Assembly (NCBI GenBank): GCA_016295225.1
Contig: JAEDLP010000008.1
Span: 1 to 24,147 of the forward strand
DNA length: 24,147 nucleotides
Source: Oscillospiraceae bacterium
Lineage (GTDB): Bacteria > Bacillota > Clostridia > Oscillospirales > Oscillospiraceae
Direction: 5' to 3'
A program made the translations under genes and the position numbers. The notes below the pieces were generated by a model. The model worked only from the letters and a program-made list of their open reading frames with translations, was not told the DNA's origin and did no database searches. This document shows positions 21,216 to 24,147 of the stretch, one piece after another. Within the stretch, counting starts at the first letter, position 1. Each line of letters starts with the position of its first letter.

Positions 21216-21743
21216 GTGTCATCCATTGATCTGGTCATTTTGGGTATCCTCATGGAGGGGCCCCAAAGCGCCTACGATATCCAAAAGGATGTGGAATATC
21301 ACCACTTCCCCCGCTGGACAAGAATCAGCGTGCCATCTATCTACAAAAAGGTTCTCCTACTTAAGGAGAAGGGGTATCTGGACAGCACCCTGGTGAAAGG
21401 GGAACGCTTTGCCGACAAAGCCGTCTACTCCATCACCCCGGCGGGGCGGGAGCATTTCTCCCAGCTGATGGATCATTACGCCAGCCAGCCGGTTCCCTTG
21501 CAATTCGATTTTAACGTGGTCATCACCAACCTCAATAAGCTGCCGCCGGAGGAGGCCCATCCGCTGATCCGCCGGCTGCAAGAGAGTCTACAGAATGGGC
21601 TTCGGACCACTGCCCAATATGCCGACAAATACGCCCAAATCCCCCTGGTTGGCCGGAGCATTTTTGACCAGCAGGCCCGGCTCTATAAAGCCCTCCTCCA
21701 GTGGCTGGAGGACTTCGAGGCCCAGTTCACCGAGGAGGGCTGA
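21216..21743 (+). CDS. PadR-family transcriptional regulator
   Basis: A 175-aa repressor with an N-terminal winged helix-turn-helix: VILGILMEGPQSAYDIQKDVE, then ISVPSIYKKVLLLKEKGYLDSTLV and the wing DKAVYSITPAGREHF. The C-terminal half is the helical dimerisation and ligand region (about 90-175). PadR proteins often respond to phenolic or other aromatic compounds and drugs. I chose the GTG at 21216, six bases after AAAGGAGGG; upstream ATGs would begin in the terminator of the previous gene. It lies two bases before the YjdF-family gene, with which it forms a two-gene operon. Autorepression through the palindrome over the promoter is likely. Confidence 0.93.
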   Translation: MSSIDLVILGILMEGPQSAYDIQKDVEYHHFPRWTRISVPSIYKKVLLLKEKGYLDSTLVKGERFADKAVYSITPAGREHFSQLMDHYASQPVPLQFDFNVVITNLNKLPPEEAHPLIRRLQESLQNGLRTTAQYADKYAQIPLVGRSIFDQQARLYKALLQWLEDFEAQFTEEG

Positions 21744-21745
21744 CC

Positions 21746-22159
21746 ATGGACGCCAGCGCCTTTACCATCTTCTTCGAGGACCCCTTCTGGGTGGGCCTGT
21801 ACGAGCGCACGGAGGAGGGCCGCTACACCGTCTGCCGGGTGGTCTTTGGCCCGGAGCCCAAGGACTATGAAGTGTACGACTTCCTCCTCAAGCATTGGCG
21901 GCAGATGCCCTTCAGCCCCGGCCTGGAGGCCGCCCGGGAGGGCCCCCAGCGGAAGAATCCCAAGCGTGTCCAGCGGGAGATCCGTCATTCCCTGTCCTCC
22001 AGCCCCACCGGCACCAAGGCCCAGCAAGCCCTGGCCCTTCAACGGGAGGAAAACAAGCAGATACGCAGGACCCGCAGCCGTGCGGAAAAGGAGGCAGAGG
22101 AAACCCGCAAGTACGCCCTGCGTCAAGAGAAGAAGAGAGCGAAACACCGGGGGAGATAA
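21746..22159 (+). CDS. YjdF family (DUF2992) protein
   Basis: A 137-aa protein of the YjdF family. The N-terminal half is a compact beta-rich domain (FTIFFEDPFWVGLYERTEEGRYTVCRVVFGPEPKDYEVYDFLL). The C-terminal half is a highly charged Lys/Arg/Glu coiled helix (from about residue 70), containing PKRVQREIRHSL and TKAQQALALQREENK. The function is unknown. In Bacillus subtilis yjdF lies under a riboswitch that binds azaaromatic compounds, suggesting a role in handling them. No such RNA is visible here, where the gene follows a padR gene by two bases. GGAGGG lies upstream of the ATG. A link with aromatic or drug-like compounds is inferred from both contexts. Confidence 0.88.
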   Translation: MDASAFTIFFEDPFWVGLYERTEEGRYTVCRVVFGPEPKDYEVYDFLLKHWRQMPFSPGLEAAREGPQRKNPKRVQREIRHSLSSSPTGTKAQQALALQREENKQIRRTRSRAEKEAEETRKYALRQEKKRAKHRGR

Positions 22160-22202
22160 GATCACTCCCTGTCATAAAGAGCAAGCGCCCTGCACCTTTG
22201 TC

Positions 22203-22235
22203 AAAAAGTAGGGCGAGGTGTCCTCACCCCGCCCT
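22203..22235 (-). terminator. Intrinsic terminator of the flavin-binding protein gene
   Basis: On the minus strand AGGGCGGGGTG pairs with CACCTCGCCCT across loop AGGA, with one G-U pair, followed by ACTTTTT. It lies after the stop at 22246 and may also stop the converging yjdF transcript. Confidence 0.8.
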
Positions 22236-22245
22236 AAAAAATTAT

Positions 22246-22722
22246 TTATCCGTGTTCCCGGCCGCTGATCTCCGTAACTGTCAGGCAAAAGACGCAGGTC
22301 TTGGCCAGAACGCTTTCCGGGAATTCCCAATCCCCCCGGCCGGTGAACTGCTCCATGATGGCCGCCAGCCCGGCGGTCTTTTCCGCAGGCGTTGTGAGTT
22401 CCTCGATGGTTCCCTCGCCGATGACGCACTGGTAGGTCATGGCGAAGTCGCAGGCCTTCTCGTTGGGCTTCACCCGGCGGTTAACGTCCAGCTCAAAGCC
22501 CGCGTACCCTAGGCTGCGGCACAGATCTACCTTCCGTCCGGCAGCGGCACTGTGGAAGTAGAACTTCCGCACTCCATCCTGGTGGACGAAGCCAAAGCTC
22601 AGGGGCACAATGTAGGGGTGGGTTCCGTCAGCAAAGGCCAGGCGGATGCAGTCACTGCGGTTGATGATGGCGTCGATCTGTTCCGGCTCGGTGACAGCCA
22701 GGTCTTTTCTTCTCATTTCCAT
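22246..22722 (-). CDS. Pyridoxamine 5'-phosphate oxidase-fold (Nim-like) flavoprotein
   Basis: A 158-aa protein of the FMN-binding split-barrel family that includes the nitroimidazole resistance (Nim) proteins. Typical blocks are MRRKDLAVTEPEQIDAIINRSDCIRLAFADGTHPYIVPLSFGF at the start, then KFYFHSAAAGRKVDLCRSL (flavin phosphate region), VCFELDV-like GFELDVNR, and YQCVIGEGTIEEL. A late FCLTVTEISGREHG closes the barrel. It probably binds FMN as a dimer. Whether it reduces drugs or another substrate is unknown. The ATG follows AGGAGGG by eight bases. It stands alone on the minus strand, converging with the padR-yjdF operon and diverging from the amidohydrolase. Confidence 0.9.
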   Translation of the reverse strand: MEMRRKDLAVTEPEQIDAIINRSDCIRLAFADGTHPYIVPLSFGFVHQDGVRKFYFHSAAAGRKVDLCRSLGYAGFELDVNRRVKPNEKACDFAMTYQCVIGEGTIEELTTPAEKTAGLAAIMEQFTGRGDWEFPESVLAKTCVFCLTVTEISGREHG

Positions 22723-22761
22723 AAATTTTTCCCTCCTATTTTTTCATTGTGATTCCGATTT

Positions 22762-22790
22762 TTGCTTCCATGTGGTATACTCATCATAAT
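22762..22790 (+). promoter_or_regulatory. Possible promoter of the amidohydrolase
   Basis: TTGCTT (22762-22767), a 17-bp spacer and CATAAT (22785-22790) in the AT-rich gap between the two divergent genes. The -35 is weak, and other -10-like boxes occur here, so the assignment is uncertain. Confidence 0.3.
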
Positions 22791-22879
22791 GCCAATAAAA
22801 TATTCTTATCAGAAAATAGTATAAACTCCAAGCGACTTTATGGCAAGAGGCTGCAAACAGAAAAAGGGAGGAATGGTAC

Positions 22880-24067
22880 TTGGATTATCTGAAACGAGCA
22901 GGCGAGCTGTATGAAGAGACGGTGGCAAACCGGCGCTGGCTCCATCAAAACCCGGAGATCAGTATGGATCTTCCCAACACCTCGTCATTCATTTGGAAGA
23001 AACTGACGGAGATGGGCTATGCCCCCAAGCGTTGCGGCGGCGACGGCATTGTGGCCACCGTGGGCAAGGCAGGAGGAAAAACCATTCTGCTGCGCAGTGA
23101 TATGGACGCCCTCCCCATGGGAGAGGAGAGCGGGCTCCCCTTTGCCAGCACTTGTGGTGCGGCCCACACCTGCGGCCACGACTGCAATGCGGCGCAGCTT
23201 TTGACGGCAGCCAAGCTGCTGAAGAAGAACGAAACCGCCCTTTCCGGCATGGTCAAGCTGGTGTTCCAGCCCGGGGAGGAAACCTTCCTGGGAGCCAAGG
23301 CCATGATCGCTGACGGTCTTCTGGAGGACCCAAAGCCCGACGCGGCCTTAAGCTTTCATGTCACCTCCGGGCAAACGCCCCCCTCTGTTTTTATCTACAA
23401 CGCCACCGGAACCATGATGAACTCCGTGGACGGTTTTCGGATCAGAGTGCAGGGCAAAGGCGCCCATGGCGCCTATCCAGAGCGGAGTGTGGACCCCATC
23501 AACATTGCCGTCCACATCTATCTGGCCCTGGAGTCCATCGTGGCTCGGGAGATCACATCCACCCAGGCCAGCGTAATGACGGTTGGACTCTTCAAGGCCG
23601 GCGACGCCTAAAACATCATTCCGGAGACGGCTGAACTGCAGGGCTCCATCCGCAGCGAATCACCCGAGCAGCGGGAGCTGCTGGTCCGCAGACTGAAGGA
23701 GGTCTCCCAGAGCGTAGCGGAGACCTACCACGGTACTGCCCAAGTGGAAATGATCGCCGAGGTACCGCCCCTGATCTGTGATCCCGATATTACGAAGAAA
23801 TTTGTCGCTTATATGAAGGAATTGGACGTACCTGGACAGGCCGCCTTCCCCGATATCAAGGCCACCGCCTCCGACGACTTTTCCTGTGTCCTGGAGCAGA
23901 TCCCCGGCGCGTATATCTACCTTTCCGCAGGCTTCCCGGATGGGCCGGCCACCCAGCAGCACAGTCCTGATGTGTTGTTTAACGAGGAAGTTCTCCGGTT
24001 CGGCCCCGCCTATTTCGCCCACTGCGCCACCCGGTGGCTCGAGGAAGCCTCCGAATCGACAGAATAA
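22880..24067 (+). pseudogene. M20-family amidohydrolase interrupted by an in-frame TAA
   Basis: An M20D-type metallo-amidohydrolase (hippurate/N-acyl-amino-acid hydrolase type), 395 codons long in one frame. It starts at TTG 22880 (GGGAGG eight bases upstream). Metal and catalytic residues are visible: CGHD (C98, H100), the glutamate pair of QPGEE (E133, E134), H160 in LSFHV and H361 in QQHSPDVLF. The dimerisation domain has GKGAHGAYP. Codon 244 (23609-23611) is TAA, inside the conserved GDAxNIIP block where family members have a sense codon. Reading continues intact in the same frame to TAA at 24065-24067. The lesion would leave 243 residues lacking H361. One point mutation (for example from TAC or AAA) explains it, so the inactivation looks recent; a sequencing error is also possible. 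Confidence 0.85.
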
Positions 24068-24074
24068 GGGCAAC

Positions 24075-24106
24075 AAAAAAGGACAACCAAATGGTTGTCC
24101 TTTTTT
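24075..24106. terminator. Intrinsic terminator after the amidohydrolase
   Basis: AAAAAAGGACAACC pairs with GGTTGTCCTTTTTT across loop AAAT. The symmetrical A and T runs allow termination from both directions, so a converging gene may lie just right of the window. Confidence 0.93.
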
Positions 24107-24147
24107 GTGTTGGCGTTACCTATTTTTCCGGCCCGTCTCCAGGCAAG

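Noticed and set aside
24108..24147. 3' end of a converging minus-strand gene at the right edge
   Set aside because: Two minus-strand frames end in this stretch (a TAG and a TAA near 24116-24130) next to a bidirectional terminator, but about 40 bp are too few to choose or to support a gene.
1..24147. tRNA genes, CRISPR arrays, insertion sequences, attachment sites
   Set aside because: I looked in the intergenic regions and found no cloverleaf-like sequence, no regularly spaced repeats, no transposase or integrase, and no flanking direct repeats.

Overview
The window is about 24 kb of GC-rich DNA with AT-rich promoter regions. It looks like the chromosome of an anaerobic, spore-forming member of the Clostridia, most like the Oscillospiraceae (Flavonifractor/Lawsonibacter type). 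That placement is inference. It rests on spo0A, spoIIQ and spoIIR, a ferredoxin-dependent 2-oxoacid oxidoreductase, radical SAM enzymes, strong AGGAGG ribosome binding sites and the gene content. Most of the window is core housekeeping and sporulation DNA. I see no tRNA, rRNA, CRISPR array, transposase or phage gene.

Layout. Positions 1-3625 hold three members of one SLC13/ArsB-NhaD permease family: a truncated copy on the plus strand whose 3' end is scrambled, then two complete copies on the minus strand. Next come iorA (minus; alpha subunit of indolepyruvate:ferredoxin oxidoreductase, with no iorB beside it) and spo0A (plus). These two diverge from a 387-bp AT-rich region containing promoters and several Spo0A-box-like sites. 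After spo0A lies a possible 53-codon membrane peptide, then the infC-rpmI-rplT operon with an L20-type leader, an intrinsic terminator in the leader, and an ATC start for infC. From about 8.6 to 13.3 kb, minus-strand genes encode an SdpI/SdpR-like immunity-regulator pair, the sporulation peptidase SpoIIQ, and an operon of RluA-type pseudouridine synthase, MutY and a PflX-like radical SAM protein.

From 13.4 kb the genes are mostly on the plus strand: an M50-type membrane metalloprotease with a flavodoxin-like protein; then hemW, an archaeal-type phosphoglycerate mutase, a DUF1015 protein and ispE in one tight run; then spoIIR with a plausible SigF promoter, a VOC protein, and a PadR regulator with a YjdF-family gene. 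A minus-strand flavin-binding protein and an M20 amidohydrolase interrupted by one in-frame TAA close the window.

I did not find a convincing new multi-gene system. The points most worth a second look are the PadR-YjdF pair with no yjdF riboswitch visible, the Spo0A-box cluster shared by spo0A and the unpaired iorA, the non-AUG infC start with its leader, the nonsense codon in the amidohydrolase, the broken gene junction at the left edge, and the apgM-DUF1015 pairing.
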